From positions 14,646,001 to 14,710,000 of the forward strand of contig OX387201.1 of NCBI GenBank assembly GCA_947561715.1: DNA of 64,000 bases, written 5' to 3'. The position numbers and the translations under genes were made by a program. This stretch comes from Ascidia mentula (taxonomy: Eukaryota > Chordata > Ascidiacea > Phlebobranchia > Ascidiidae). The notes beneath the pieces were generated by a model. That model searched no databases, had not been told where the DNA came from, and was given only the letters and a program-made list of their open reading frames with translations. Shown here piece after piece: positions 26,474-36,468 of this stretch. Numbering within the stretch: position 1 is the first letter of the stretch; each line of letters starts with the position of its first letter.

Positions 26474-26710
26474 TTACATTTGGGCAGTGGAGCTACAACG
26501 TGGTGATCTAATAAAAAACACGACAGAACTGTTGTCAAGTTGCTTTGAATGAAAATGTGTCTCAAAGTTGGGCAGGACATTTGTACAACGCGCATAATAT
26601 TTCATGTTTTTCGCAAGAAAATAGGGACCGGCAGAACAGAACGCAACCACGATCGCTAATAAAAAGGTCGCGCAGACCATGGAAGTTTGGGAAGAAAAAA
26701 AATTCGACAT
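26474..26710 (-). CDS. Small ORF with signal-peptide-like N-terminus, unidentified
   Basis: 78 codons on the minus strand, 174 bp beyond the nucleolin stop. The second methionine starts a hydrophobic stretch ending at a small-residue site (MVCATFLLAIVVAFCSAG), like a secretory signal; the remainder has two cysteines and no recognised domain. It lies before the first AATAAA after nucleolin (minus strand, 26364-26369), so it may simply be nucleolin 3' UTR. It could be a separate small secreted gene. Low confidence. Confidence 0.2.
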   Translation of the reverse strand: MSNFFSSQTSMVCATFLLAIVVAFCSAGPYFLAKNMKYYARCTNVLPNFETHFHSKQLDNSSVVFFIRSPRCSSTAQM

Positions 26711-26883
26711 AAAACCAAAATTTTACCAGGAACCCAATACAGAAAAAATTCAACACAAAAAAACGTCAACTCGTCGCACACAAACGGGCTTTAAACACGG
26801 CCGGAAAAAACCCGCAATATTTTCAAAGCACAGTCGTCGTGTGACGTCATCGGCGATTACGTCACACTTGGGACAAATGCGAA

Positions 26884-29800
26884 TCAGTCGGAGTCGTCGA
26901 AAGTGGTTCGCTTGCCCTCGAAGCTTTGAATCGCACCCTTGTTTTTGGCTGCAGCGAAGCCTCCTCGGCCACCGCCTCTACCACGCCCAAAACCGCGGCC
27001 ACGCCCACCTCCTCGACCTATCAAAAGAAAGAATGAAATAAATCAAAGCAAAACCTATTAAAGATAAGCATTGGGTTTTGATGTCATTTGGTTTGGGATT
27101 AATGTGGTTGTGTCATGTCAGTATACCTCCGCCGCGATCATTGCTGCGTTCTGCGGCGTAATCCACATACAATCTGTTGCCATCGACACTTATTCCTCCT
27201 TTGGCATTCTTGTATATTGAAGTCGCGTCATTCTCCGAGTTGAATTCAACGTAAGCGAAACTAGGTTAAAATGTAGTGGTTAGAGAATGCAATTAAAAGG
27301 CGCTAATTAAACCTGGATATGGCAAACTGTGAATGCGGACAAATTATGTCAATTATTTTTTCGGCGAACTTTCAAGGGCATGCTTACAATTTGTTCTTTC
27401 CTGTATCGCGATCTTGGGGAATTCTGACGTCAGTCGCACCGTCGAAATGTTCCCAAATTGAGTCTTTTGTCATATCTTCTGTCACTCCCTTAACGAACAG
27501 CGTCTTGCTCGGAGTAGCTATGTAAGGTTTTCATGTTTAGAAAGCCATCACCACTTTCAGTAACGCTTTACGTTAATAGTTTAATGGAGCCAAAAAAAAA
27601 GTACGAGTTTGTGGCTTGTAGCTGCATGCATAATCACTCCACAGACAATTTTGATTTAAAACGTATTTGCCTACTATAGCAAGTGGAGTTTAAAACAAAG
27701 TTCCCCAAAGCTTCTTTGAGATGGGATTTGCACTAAACCACTCAAACCTGACATAAACAGCATATTGTCGTTGCGAAAAAAATATGTTACTCACATGGTC
27801 CACGACCGCCACCTCTTCCACCACGACCAAAACTATCCCGTCCCCGTCCACGACCTCCACGCCCAAAGCTGTCACGACCTCCTCGACCGCCGCCACCACC
27901 TCGACCCCCACCAGTAATGACGTCAAGGTAAAGAGCTCTTCCGTCCATTTCGAAGTCGTCCTTGCGTTCATAAGCAGACTCTTTTTCTTCTTTCGAGTTG
28001 AATTCGATGAATCCCATGCTGCAAAAATATCAACAATATGGGTGTTATTACTTATAGATAAAAACAAGCATTTTTAGAAGTTGTGGCAACGATTCTACTA
28101 TCAGGACATGTCTTTAGAATAGACCAGCCCGGACTTTTGGTCAAAAGGGGGCCAATTTTAAACAGGTACCAATGCCCACATGCTAGCGTTTTTTCGTAGT
28201 TCTTAGGCCAAAAATTATTATGCAAATAACTTTGATGCGACATTTGCAACACAATTTAAAAACACATCTGGGGACCATATTATGGCGGGCCACCCCACCT
28301 AGCTTTACAACAAAGCTTGGACACTGCTCAGCATATGTATCACTATGTTGTGGTACCAACAGAATAATCAGGAGAATATTAAACTTGCTGACAGTAACAA
28401 ACAATGATCACTAATGTGACCTGTTTGAACTAAACTTGTTATTCGCTATGAAAACCAAATATATGTAGCTTGATGTAGGTTCAGAAAATAAAGTTAAAAG
28501 TCATAAAATTGTATCCAAGGCATGAATCAGACAACTCACAATACAGAGTTTCTGGGATTAAACAAGGAAATGTTTTCAGCTTCTTGATTATAATGCACTT
28601 CACTGCCACCTTGTGGCCAAGCACAATCGCCCAAGAAGCTAGCCAGAAATACACTTTTAATTTGAGTATATAAACCTAGGAAAAATTTGAATTATTACCC
28701 TTTGGGTCTTCCACTGTCTCTGTCAGTAAGAAGTCGAACTTCTCTCACTCCTTCGAATAGATCAGCGATTGAATGTTCATCTGCACTATAGGGAAGGTTT
28801 TTGGCAAACAAAGTACGTTCGTCGCGATCACCCCGGTTCCTTCCACCCCCAAAGTCACCACCAGCTAAATTTTTTACAAAGCATTAGTTTTACAAACTTG
28901 AAAGAGGAAAACACAGATGTTTGCAAATATGAGCACACTATATGTAAACTATTCTGTTATTTTGTAAATAATATCGCCTTTGAATTGGAAAAATACCATG
29001 GCAAAGCACCCCAAAAGAAGTCAGTTTGTAAAAGTTTATTGTCAGAAAATGGCATTTGTGTATGTTCAGATTAATATAATCTCAACCATTATTTATTCAA
29101 AAATATTACGGGAAGTACAAATGTATTGGGGTGGTTTAAAGCCAACCACAAAAAATCACACATTTATTTTTCACTTGGCAAACCTACCACCGCTATTACG
29201 TCTATCTGGTCTGTCTTGACGAGGTGTGTCTTTTTTCACACTAATTTCTTGTCCTTGAAATTCCACTTGGTGGAGCCCAAGAGCTTTTCCCAGATCTGAC
29301 TTTTTAACATCAACGAAAGCTTTTCTGTAACAAAAAACTTTTGTTTTTAGTTTTTTTTGGTCAATTAGAGACCAAAACTGGTGTTATATTTTAAGTTTGC
29401 TGAACTGTAAAAACATTGTATCCAAGGCATGAATCAGACAACTCACAATGCAGAGTTTCTGGGATTAAACAAGGAAACAATTTTTTCAGCTTCTTGATTA
29501 TATAGCACTTCACTGCCACCTTGTGGCCAAGCACAATTGCCCAAGAAGCTCTAGTTGTAAAATTTCATGACAGATCCACTAAAAACTTACTGTCTTCCAT
29601 AGTTAGCTCTGCATGCTACACACTGGATGCCTTTGGTTTTCAGAAATTTGTTGAACGATGCATCATCAAGTCCCTCTGGTAAGTCAGTGAACATCATCGT
29701 TACTGGTTCTGTAGAAATAATAATAAACATACATAAAAACACAAATTGTATGAAAGGTACGTTACTACATAACAACAGTTTGTTTAGTGATCTGGTCATC

Positions 29801-32800
29801 AGGTTAAGGTCAGGCAAAGCAACTGCATACTGAGATAAAAACATACAAACCCCCATCATCCTCCTCGACTTTTTGTTTTTTTGAAGGAACAGAATCATCT
29901 GTATTCTTTTTTCTTTTCAGGGTGGTTTCAGTTTCCATTTCCTCCTCATCGTCGTCATCGTCATCATCATCTTCGTCCTAGTTAAGAAACACTTTTTAAA
30001 AACATTTGCTAGACTAAAACAATACATGGTTTAGTTGACATGGTCATTGCTTTGTCAATTATTGACTTTTCACACTATGTCTATCCTGTGACACAACATA
30101 ACTCAGTTGTAGACCAGAGGTTTTCAGGTGTTTACAATACATTAGAAATTAAGTGCTGGATGGAAAGAATTAAGTATTTTATAAAATTTGCACACCTCAT
30201 CGTCCGATTCTTCTTCCGCTTTTGCAGCAGCCTTTTTCTTGCCCGCTCCCTTTTTAGTTGCAACCTGTGTAAAAATGGTTTGTTGCTAACGCTGCCAGGC
30301 ATACTATTTAGTAATGAAAAGCTCGTCTGGCAAAAGAAAAACTTGTTTGTTCGACGTTTCGGTTGTTATACAACAAACCTTCATCAGGATAATGAAGTAA
30401 AAACGCCCACACGGCGATAAATAGTCACGCGCGCATAAAGCAAAAAAGGGACGAAAGAAACAACACAAGCTAAGAAGCGGGGAGGGGGGAAACACCATTA
30501 ATAGAAAATGTGCGCCAACCGGACGATACCGAGGTCTGAAGCATAGCGCCTCGAGGTGCGCAAGACCAACACGTTCATAACAACCGAAACGTCGAACAAA
30601 CAAGTTTTTCTTTTGCCAGACGAGCTTTTCATTACTGTGTAAAAATGTTTGTAATTTAATATCATTGATACTAAAATCTTGTAAAAAAAACAACATATAA
30701 ATTGTAAGTAGGTGTCAACACCACACAAATCAACCATGTAAGAGTCAAGAAAATTTGAGAATAAAAGAATGGCCCATATTGTTATTAACATCGTCTGCGA
30801 GGGGTCAGGTCAACTCCTTATAATGATGGAGCTACACCAACCGCGTCATTTAAACTGATTGTGGCATAAGTTTTTGCCGAAACATTTTTCATACACGACA
30901 ACAATATGGGCCAGTCTTTATATTCTCAGAATTATAAATTTGTTTCAAATGTTTACGCCTTCGACTTATAATCAGCCGAAATAACTTCCATTGGTTGATT
31001 GTTTGCATCAACTTATTGAAACCTCCTTAATTTTATACCTTTTCATCTTCAGATTCCTCTTCTTCGTCATCTGAATCTTCTGCCTATGTTTTAAACACAA
31101 AACAATATTTCTTGAGCAATAGTTCAATATCATACAGATAAAGCCAGTGACAGATCTAGAGGGGGTGTTTTGGTGTTAGAACACCACCCTTTGCATTTTG
31201 GCACATTGTTTGGTGTGAAAGTGCAGTTGATTTCCTGTCATGTGGAAGCGCACACTACGTTCAAGTGTTTATCTCCACAGTTGCTTTGTTTATCGGCTGT
31301 GCTCACTCCGTTCATGCACGTTAACAATACCGTTTTCGAAAAAGTTATTCATTTTTACAATTTCTTTACAAAAGCTGCACACTGTAAGATAATTCATTGA
31401 CAAGATTCCACTAAATATTTATCTCCCACCGTGGAAACATCAATGTATATTTAGTAGTGCAAGACTATGTTCTGGACCATTGAAGCTTTGTTTTTAATAG
31501 TCGAAAGTTTAAAAATGATCCCATCGCAATGCTTTAGTCGAGGATACAGATACAATCGCATTGTTTCATAATATAGGTTTGTTTTTGAGTTTTTCGTTAA
31601 ACTTGGACAAAGGCCTCTTTACAAAAGCAACTAAAAATTCTTGGGTTTTCGTGGACCAAATGTGTTCGATATTTTGCGTGAACTACTGAAATGCGCTACT
31701 TGATTTTTAAGCTGAGTCTGCATGGAAAATGCCAGAAATAATTAATATGTTTTCTAGATCCACCACTCGACTAATCGTTTAAATAATGCAAATATTTTTC
31801 AAAATTACCATACCATTTATTATATACCACCAGAAAAACATATACATAGGTGTTGAATCTTATCTCCCAGAGAAGGCCAGCCCAACCTGCAAAATACCCA
31901 GGTTAGGCTGCCTACCCTGGATTTGGATAGTCCCCGTCGTTCTTTGAGCTGATATACCCGCAATGGCAACCATTAGCTCGCATCGTGCAATAGTTAAATG
32001 CTCGCTTTATGTTCCACTGTTTAAATTTGTGGCGTGTATTTGTCTAATCGTCACCGATTGGAACGGTTTATCCATTAAAGTGATGTACCGCAGTTTCGGA
32101 TTCCAGAATTCATTTGCCGAATCAGCAATAATTTTTAACACTATTAAAAATGATAGTATTCAGTGTGTCTTTTCTGTGTATCACGCAATCTTACAAACTA
32201 CGCCAAAACTAATGAGGAATAAACGACGCCGAATGATTGTTCAGTGACGTAACATTTTCGTAATGTAAGTCTTGGCATTTACTGTCGTTGAAAACATATA
32301 TTTGAAAAACGGGAGTCTGATAGTATTATTTTTTTGCTCACGCCCGGTACAAGATACATTTGGAAACTACCAACGACGGCCAAGACAACCTTAAAACCAA
32401 AACACGAATGAGTTTTTGACGATAGCGTCAAACGATTTTTAGCCGAACCTAATTTAGATGATTCGGTCTATCACTAAAAAGCACTAAGCCCGTAAATTAA
32501 CTTGGCACTCGCAGGCCCAGTCCATTACTAATGCGTCTCAGAACCTATGGGCTGAGTAATAATTTTGCTTGGCCTAACCTGGAAACTTAAAAAATCGACG
32601 CCTATGTATATATATATAATATATATATATAGCTCGATAAACTAATATAAAAGCAATAACATATATAAATATCATAAATACATAGTACTAGGGAAAAGAA
32701 CTAGTGATGATTTTTGTTCCTACTACTCCTATAAATATAAAAACTATAGAGATAAAACATACATCATCTTCATCATCCTCCTCATCAGAATCTTCAGTTG

Positions 32801-34476
32801 TTGTTTTTACCGGTTTCTGTAAAATTAGCGCTAACTTTTTACACAAATCCTTTCTTGTCGTAACATATGACATAGTATTTTGAGTATATATTTGAAAAAC
32901 TATCACAGTTTATTCCAGCGAAAATGAACAGATAAATTGGACTATTTAAATAATTGCCACATACATATACGGAGGTGATCCTTGATCATCATATGATTGA
33001 ACATATTTAATACTAAAAATATAAATGCCTACTAACTTTAGATTTAGGTTTTTCTTCTTCTTCCTCGCTGTCGTCATCATCATCGTCATCGTCTTCATCA
33101 TCGTCATCCTTTTTGGCATTTTTACTTTGGGGTTGTTCCTTTAAATTAATTTTGGTATTTGTAGTCACCATATGTGCACATAACCAGGATTTCTTTCAGG
33201 GTGAGATACTAAGTAAGCTGCTACTTGTGGCAAGGGTTACAAAACTTCAATGCCTGTGTTTGGACATATTTTTTTTAAATAGGGAGAACAAAAGTTCAAA
33301 GTGTGATAAACTGCCACGAATTAGACCACTTATAACTTTGCAAACTTACATCATCAGAGTCATCTTCGTCTGAATCTTCTTCCTCTACTTCAACATTTTT
33401 TACTGCAGTCTTTCCATTTGGTTTCTGTGTAAAAAACAAAGAAACTCATTTTAAGATAAAGACATATGTGCACAAAACAACCCAGAGCGGCAAAATCAAG
33501 TTTTTTAACCTCTTCTTCCTCCTCATCTTCTGATTCCTCTTCCTCCTCTGATGAACTTTCTTTAACTGGCTCCACAACCTTTTTGGATTTCTTTTTTTTA
33601 AGCTTCTCCTTTAAAAATATTAAAAGCAAATTCTATTAATGTGAATCATGTTCAAAGCACTGTGGTACACAGATATATAATTATATTAAGTTAAACAGCA
33701 ATTAGCAGATTGATTTAGTAGTAACACGGATATATCCTCTGCGCACTTTTGCGAATATGAACCAATAATCCACGCAATAGTAATGAGCTAATGCATTACC
33801 ATACGAAATAATTTTTTTTTTATTTAACGATCCGCAAAAACAAAAACCAAACTTTCCAATGTGGGTAACATATATTACCATGAAAATGCACAACATGAAT
33901 AACAGCCCAAAACCTGTTGTTTTGAGATATGGAAATTACATTACCTTCAGTTAATACACTAATTTTATTATACTTTATTCATGAAATCAAGTTTTACAAA
34001 GAAAGTTCTAAAGGTTTGGATTTGTTTCACTATGAATAATGCAAATAAACTTGCACAGCAATTTGTTCAAACAATGACCTAAAACAGAACAAAAACTACA
34101 TCAATAGGTTGCCTAAACTGGACCAAATACTTCATTAAACTAATTTAGTGCTGCTTTAAATAAATAAGTTGTGTAGGTCTATTTATTTTCCACAATATGG
34201 GCCAGTCTGTATGTTCTCAGAATTATGAGTAAATCCATGAATAGTGTTCACAAATAATGTGCCAGTTTGTTGGCAGAATTGTCAAATAACACACTAAACA
34301 ATAAAACAGACACATGCAACCAACCTGTACTGGTTCCTCAACAGCTTTAGCAATTTTAACTGGTTTTACAATTGCGGTCTTCCCCTTTTTTCCCTGAATG
34401 GAACATACGTTTTTGTTACTTTACCTTTATGTTAATAAATAGTTAATTACAACCATACCTTTTTAAGCTGAACCAT
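26884..34476 (-). CDS. NCL: Nucleolin-like nucleolar RNA-binding protein
   Basis: Sixteen exons (minus): 34459-34476, 34325-34393, 33510-33608, 33350-33424, 33037-33138, 32763-32816, 31039-31083, 30196-30264, 29851-29977, 29591-29708, 29188-29324, 28699-28864, 27795-28018, 27388-27517, 27127-27260, 26884-27017. The sum is 1701 nt (566 aa), in frame. Residues 1-177 alternate Lys-rich stretches with long Asp/Glu tracts and SDD/SEDE (CK2-type) motifs. A bipartite NLS follows (KRKK...PSKKQKVEE). Then come three RRMs (RNP2/RNP1: MMFTDL/KAFVDV, LFAKNL/MGFIEF, LFVKGV/FFAYVEF), Arg-Gly blocks between RRM2 and RRM3 and at the C-terminus, and the end FEGKRTTFDDSD. Nucleolin acts in rRNA transcription and ribosome assembly in the nucleolus. 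Vertebrate forms have four RRMs and one C-terminal RGG tail; this one has three RRMs and RGG also between RRMs. It diverges from the coiled-coil gene across an 888-bp gap. Confidence 0.93.
28507..28642 (-). ncRNA. H/ACA box snoRNA-like copy 1 in nucleolin intron
   Basis: On the host strand a 9-bp basal stem (AGCTTCTTG with CAAGAAGCT) carries an apical GCCAC-GTGGC hairpin. It is followed by an H-box match (AAAACA fits ANANNA), a second hairpin with an AACTC-GAGTT stem, and a terminal ACA three nt from the proposed 3' end. It lies wholly inside the intron 28019-28698. Vertebrate nucleolin introns host SNORD20, SNORA75 and SNORD82, so an intronic H/ACA here fits the family context. The target uridine is not assigned. 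Confidence 0.75.
29414..29552 (-). ncRNA. H/ACA box snoRNA-like copy 2 in nucleolin intron
   Basis: A near-identical paralogue of the copy at 28507-28642, in the intron 29325-29590. Both hairpin stems and the terminal ACA are preserved. The differences concentrate at the H-box linker (AAAAAA here) and in a few loop positions, including A for G just past the basal stem. The retained pairing and same-strand placement argue that both copies may be functional. Confidence 0.75.
30311..30635. mobile_element. Foldback element with perfect 59-bp terminal inverted repeats and a minimal-hammerhead-like motif
   Basis: Arms 30311-30369 and 30577-30635 are perfect reverse complements (59 of 59) around about 207 bp of internal DNA with no ORF. 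The minus strand of the left side carries CTGATGA (30381-30387), a stem-loop (30361-30380) and GAAACGTC (30353-30360), the core order of the small hammerhead variants known from Penelope-like retroelements. It lies in the nucleolin intron 30265-31038. Whether it derives from a Penelope terminal region or is a DNA foldback element is undecided. Confidence 0.6.
30754..30930. mobile_element. MITE with terminal inverted repeats of about 30 bp
   Basis: The left end, with GAGAATAAAAGAATGGCCCA, and the right end, with TGGGCCAGTCTTTATATTCTC, are imperfect inverted repeats that both finish in CATATTGTT at the inner side. The element is about 177 bp and non-coding. A solo end of the same family lies at 34193-34220 in another nucleolin intron. 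Confidence 0.6.
34193..34220. repeat. Solo terminal segment of the MITE family at 30754-30930
   Basis: It matches the right end of the neighbouring MITE (CACAATATGGGCCAGTCT, then a GTTCTCAGAATTAT flank) with few differences. No partner end is nearby. It lies in the nucleolin intron between 33609 and 34324. Confidence 0.5.
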
Positions 34477-35364
34477 TCTTCTGATTTAGATATTCAAAAG
34501 CAACGATAAAATTTCTACTGAATTTGTTGATTTTACAAATTTAGACCCTGTCGTCAAAAAAGACATCGTATTATGCATTATTAATACAAAAAACACATTC
34601 ACGTATGTCATGTCCTACCACATACATAAAAGCTATTATTCTAATGTGGTTTTTAGTTCAATTCAAGCAAAACGAAACAACTTCAAAATACAACCCAACC
34701 GCAGCTGAAACTGCAGCCATTAAACAATCCAAGAAGAAACACGAGGTGCAAAAAGGATTGGCGAGGTGCAGAAATGTCCAATGATGGCTAAGTATGTATT
34801 ACTTACATGTTTCTTAATAACATGATATAAATGTTTGGGAAATAAAAAAGACATAAAAACGTAATGTAATTAATGTAAAACTGTTTTATGTTCTTTTTTA
34901 TTATACATATTGTTAGTTCTTTTTAAGATTCTTATTTAAGTTTACATTTTATTACTTTGTTCTCATGGGATTATATTTGGTCGCTACCCACGTTGGTTAC
35001 ACGTGAGTTAAAGACCCGAGTCCGAAAAAATAGATGTTTTACCAAATCCACAACAGTTGTGTGCATTTACCATTATGAAACGCGACTCGGTGCAAAACTT
35101 TAGTAGCTGGTATTTGATTGCTACACGTGACATGTGACATTCACTGAGTTTTTTGTTTCACTTTTATTTTAAAATAATACTGCTGTTGCGTAATAATCAA
35201 TTCGTTCTAAAATAACAACATACATTGTAGACTAACGTTATGCTGACATTAATAAGAGGTTTAGGTTTCGCTAGCAAGTTGTTAGCAGGAGAAATCTAGG
35301 ACTTAATAAGGGTGTTTGTTAGTATTAGTTTAATGTTTTCAGGAGTAAAACAAAATAGCTGAAA
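34477..35364. promoter_or_regulatory. Divergent promoter region, nucleolin and coiled-coil gene
   Basis: 888 bp between two head-to-head start codons. Canonical CACGTG E-boxes lie at 35000-35005 and 35124-35129. CACGTG is bound by Myc/Max and USF-type bHLH-ZIP factors, and vertebrate nucleolin is a known Myc target. No clear TATA box was identified for either gene. Confidence 0.45.
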
Positions 35365-36468
35365 ATGAACAGTCCCCCTCGATTAAAAAGACACATGTTG
35401 TCTGCCGAGGATTTTCGCCAGATGAGAAACGTTTCAAAAATTGAGGAGCATCAAACGTATTCTGCCGGCGAGACAAAGATCATGAAAATGGCGAGCCCAC
35501 CAAAACCAAGACGTTGCTTGTCCATGCTGAACGATCTTATTAAAAATGCCAGCAGCCTTAAACCAACTTGCACAACTTATGACATTGGCGGTGGTGCCTC
35601 AACCAGTGGCTTTGTGCCAGTCGATAGTTCAAACACACATGTACGCCCAACAGATGAACAGTTTGAGGAGAAGTTAGTGATTTCACACGACGTTGAGCAA
35701 CCTCCAATCTTGCAGGATATGTCAAACCTTTCAACTTTTACAAAAGAGGTTGCCGCACAGCGGAAATTGCAGACTAACTATATTTCTGAACAAGAGAAGC
35801 AGCTACGCGAGATGCAAGAGAACTTGTCAAATATGAAGTCTAATCAAATCGCGCTTCTGGCGAAAAAGCGACACATCGCCAGAAGTTTTTCGCAGTTGTG
35901 TGACGAAACAACGTCGTTGCTGAAAGATCAAATGACAAGTTTAGGTGAAGAGATCTTGCAGCTTATGCACGAAGAAAAGTTGTTGCGCTATAAAATTGCA
36001 TCCCATTCAAATTCACGTTGTGACGAATGTAGGTACCGGAAACTGATGCAAAGTCACGTAAATGCCGTGACACAAGAGGAAGAAAGTCAACACCATGCAG
36101 AATTTATTGAAAACATCAAAGAAAAAATAAAGGCAAATGAAAACGCTTCGGCAATATTGCTTGAACAACTGCAACAGGAGAGGGCATCATGCTGTACAAG
36201 TGAAACAAACGACGAATTGTCTGCGCTTAAAACCGAAAAAGAAAAAGTTTTGGCAATGAAAACAAGAAAGAAAGATGCGTTAGAACGGGAAGAGGAGACG
36301 GTTAGGAAATTGAAAGTGGAATTTAACGCAACGAGGAATTCGGTGGTTGCGCAAAATGCTCGTCTCAAGAGCAGATGCTTACAATCAAAACTGCATTTGC
36401 AACAACTGGATGAGGAAGCTTTTGCCTTCCGTGTTGAAGTAAAAGAAGCTAGAAAACGACTGAAGTAA
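35365..36468 (+). CDS. Intronless coiled-coil protein, unidentified
   Basis: A single open frame of 367 codons, standing out among intron-rich neighbours. Residues 1-125 are low in regular structure, with Pro/Ser stretches (ASPPKPRR, SPPRLKRH). From about 130 to the end it is rich in Gln, Glu, Lys and Leu in heptad-like spacing, predicting long coiled coils broken near 215-225 by a CDECRYRK motif. No catalytic motif or signal peptide is seen. Coiled-coil proteins of this size serve centrosomal, ciliary, kinetochore or cytoskeletal roles, and none can be chosen here. The start is the first ATG of the frame, after TAGCTGAAA. ATTAAA lies about 60 bp past the stop. Confidence 0.75.
   Translation: MNSPPRLKRHMLSAEDFRQMRNVSKIEEHQTYSAGETKIMKMASPPKPRRCLSMLNDLIKNASSLKPTCTTYDIGGGASTSGFVPVDSSNTHVRPTDEQFEEKLVISHDVEQPPILQDMSNLSTFTKEVAAQRKLQTNYISEQEKQLREMQENLSNMKSNQIALLAKKRHIARSFSQLCDETTSLLKDQMTSLGEEILQLMHEEKLLRYKIASHSNSRCDECRYRKLMQSHVNAVTQEEESQHHAEFIENIKEKIKANENASAILLEQLQQERASCCTSETNDELSALKTEKEKVLAMKTRKKDALEREEETVRKLKVEFNATRNSVVAQNARLKSRCLQSKLHLQQLDEEAFAFRVEVKEARKRLK

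Larger units (their letters stand above)
21331..26883. other. Upstream region of HES, no supported gene
   Basis: About 5.5 kb between the HES start and the nucleolin stop. It contains Su(H)/RBPJ-type matches (YGTGGGAA): 22721-22728 and 24308-24315 on the minus strand, 25606-25613 on the plus strand. GC-richer CpG-bearing blocks lie at about 22130-22290 and 25490-25720. A TATA-like element at 25277-25283 is followed by a short ATG exon candidate at 25369-25391, and a small ORF lies at 26474-26710. Its likely role is HES regulatory DNA, by position only. Confidence 0.45.

Noticed and set aside
27784-28077. Thr/Ser-rich plus-strand ORF and an alternative minus-frame Val-rich ORF
   Set aside because: Shadows of the nucleolin RGG exon; the Gly/Arg frame is the one that joins in phase.
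30311-30635. Inverted repeat as a CRISPR or other spaced-repeat array
   Set aside because: Only two arms in opposite orientation, in a eukaryotic intron; it fits a foldback element.
32604-32631. TA dinucleotide run
   Set aside because: Simple sequence in a nucleolin intron; no further meaning.
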